DNA of 64,000 nt from Astrobacterium formosum (GTDB taxonomy: Bacteria; Pseudomonadota; Alphaproteobacteria; Rhizobiales; Xanthobacteraceae), in assembly GCA_030848545.1 (NCBI GenBank), contig JAVDCA010000005.1:1-64000 (forward strand), written 5' to 3'. A program made the position numbers and the translations under genes. Position 1 is the stretch's first letter. The number at the start of each line of letters is the position of its first letter. Of the stretch, positions 63,484-64,000 are shown piece after piece. The notes below the pieces were generated by a model. The model did not search any database. It saw nothing but the letters and a program-made list of their open reading frames with translations, and was not told the DNA's origin.

Positions 63484-63969
63484 TTGAGCAGTCCGGTCCT
63501 GCCCCTTGTCGAAGCCGTGGCCTATCTACCGCCGCGTGGCGCCTTGATCGGCCTCGATCTCGGCACCAAGACCATCGGGGTCGCGGTGAGCGATCCGGAT
63601 CGCAGGCTGGCGACTCCCGTCGAGACTGTCGCCCGTAAAGCCTTCACGGCGGATGCGCAGCGCGTTCTTGCGCTCGCCGCCGAGCGCAAGGCGGTCGGCT
63701 TCGTGCTGGGCCTGCCCATCAACATGGATGGCAGCGAAGGTCCACGCGCCCAGTCGACACGCGCCTTCGCCCGCAACCTGGCCAGACTGACCGAACTGCC
63801 AATCGCCTTGTGGGACGAGCGCCTGTCGACCGTCGCCGTCGAACGCGATCTCATTGCCACCGACATGCGCCGTGCCCGCCGCAAGGAAGTCATCGACCAG
63901 CACGCCGCTGCCTATATCCTGCAGGGCGCCCTCGATCGGCTGGCGACGCTGGCGCATGGAAGCAGCTGA
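63484..63969 (+). CDS. ruvX: RuvX/YqgF-family nuclease
   Basis: The 161-residue protein starts at TTG 63484; no better ATG or GTG keeps the N-terminus that leads into the fold. It has the RNase-H-like motif LIGLDLGTKTIGVAVSDP (Asp25), FVLGLPINMDGSEGPRAQ, WDERLSTVAVERDL and the last acidic motif VIDQHAAAYILQ. YqgF proteins process the 5' end of 16S rRNA precursors and are also called putative Holliday-junction resolvases. The gene follows a terminator, so it has its own promoter. Confidence 0.92.
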   Translation: MSSPVLPLVEAVAYLPPRGALIGLDLGTKTIGVAVSDPDRRLATPVETVARKAFTADAQRVLALAAERKAVGFVLGLPINMDGSEGPRAQSTRAFARNLARLTELPIALWDERLSTVAVERDLIATDMRRARRKEVIDQHAAAYILQGALDRLATLAHGSS

Positions 63970-64000
63970 GCCAAGAGCGCCCGCGGCGACCACTCGATCG

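Overview
The window is high-GC DNA from an alphaproteobacterium, most likely of the order Hyphomicrobiales (Rhizobiales). Markers seen are an Usg-family protein, a BA14K-family protein, a DUF4189 protein, an orphan BcsS, a HemP-HmuTUV haem system with HutW/HutX, a form II CO-dehydrogenase-like cluster, a liv operon with a small DUF6867-like membrane protein, and many dispersed palindromic repeats of the kind that begin CGTCATTGCGAG. A genus cannot be fixed from the sequence alone.

Layout. 0.15-1.7 kb: a two-gene unit of lower GC content (an unrecognised helical protein with an R-x4-H motif and an XRE-type regulator) that runs into the 3' end of a tRNA gene. 1.6-1.95 kb, minus strand: tRNA-Leu(UAA) split after U34 by a 245-nt group I intron. 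2.0-7.6 kb: gpt, an EmrA/EmrB-type efflux pair with a divergent TetR regulator and two matching operators, and a CinA-like protein. 7.95-12.2 kb: the Anbu proteasome-type operon (ATP-grasp, alpha-E, transglutaminase, a small ribbon-helix-helix gene, Anbu). 12.3-13.0 kb: an SDR oxidoreductase. 13.2-21.3 kb: a complete haem acquisition and breakdown locus (IsdG/HmuQ-like monooxygenase, HmuR receptor, then divergently HemP, HmuT, HmuU, HmuV, HutW, HutX). 21.5-26.0 kb: cyclophilin-like protein, CNT nucleoside transporter, Usg, and groESL behind a CIRCE element.

26-36 kb: two membrane glycosyltransferases, AMP nucleosidase, a DUF3280-like protein, a Gfo/Idh/MocA oxidoreductase, a Gly-rich EF-hand-like protein, DUF72, DUF488, GNAT, and a decayed MFS transporter. 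36-40.5 kb: bcsS and a TetR-HlyD-ABC-permease export operon in which all genes overlap by 4 bases. 40.6-52.2 kb: an alpha/beta hydrolase, a DUF4189 protein, and the minus-strand operon coxS-L-M-D-E-xdhC(N)-xdhC(C)-mobA-like, with coxG lying apart upstream. 52.3-56 kb: pcaB-pcaD-pcaC and a convergent AraC regulator (beta-ketoadipate branch). 56.2-63.3 kb: livH-M-G-F, a small membrane protein and two tandem livK genes, each livK closed by an intrinsic terminator. 63.5 kb: ruvX.

How the parts fit: haem is bound by HmuR, carried by HmuT and HmuUV, and opened either by the O2-dependent IsdG-like enzyme or by the radical-SAM HutW with HutX as carrier. The cox genes encode a molybdo-flavo-FeS hydroxylase with its own maturation factors. 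The pca genes channel carboxymuconate to 3-oxoadipate, and the adjacent liv system may supply an aromatic or amino-acid substrate. Palindromic repeats sit inside several of these operons, between co-directional genes.
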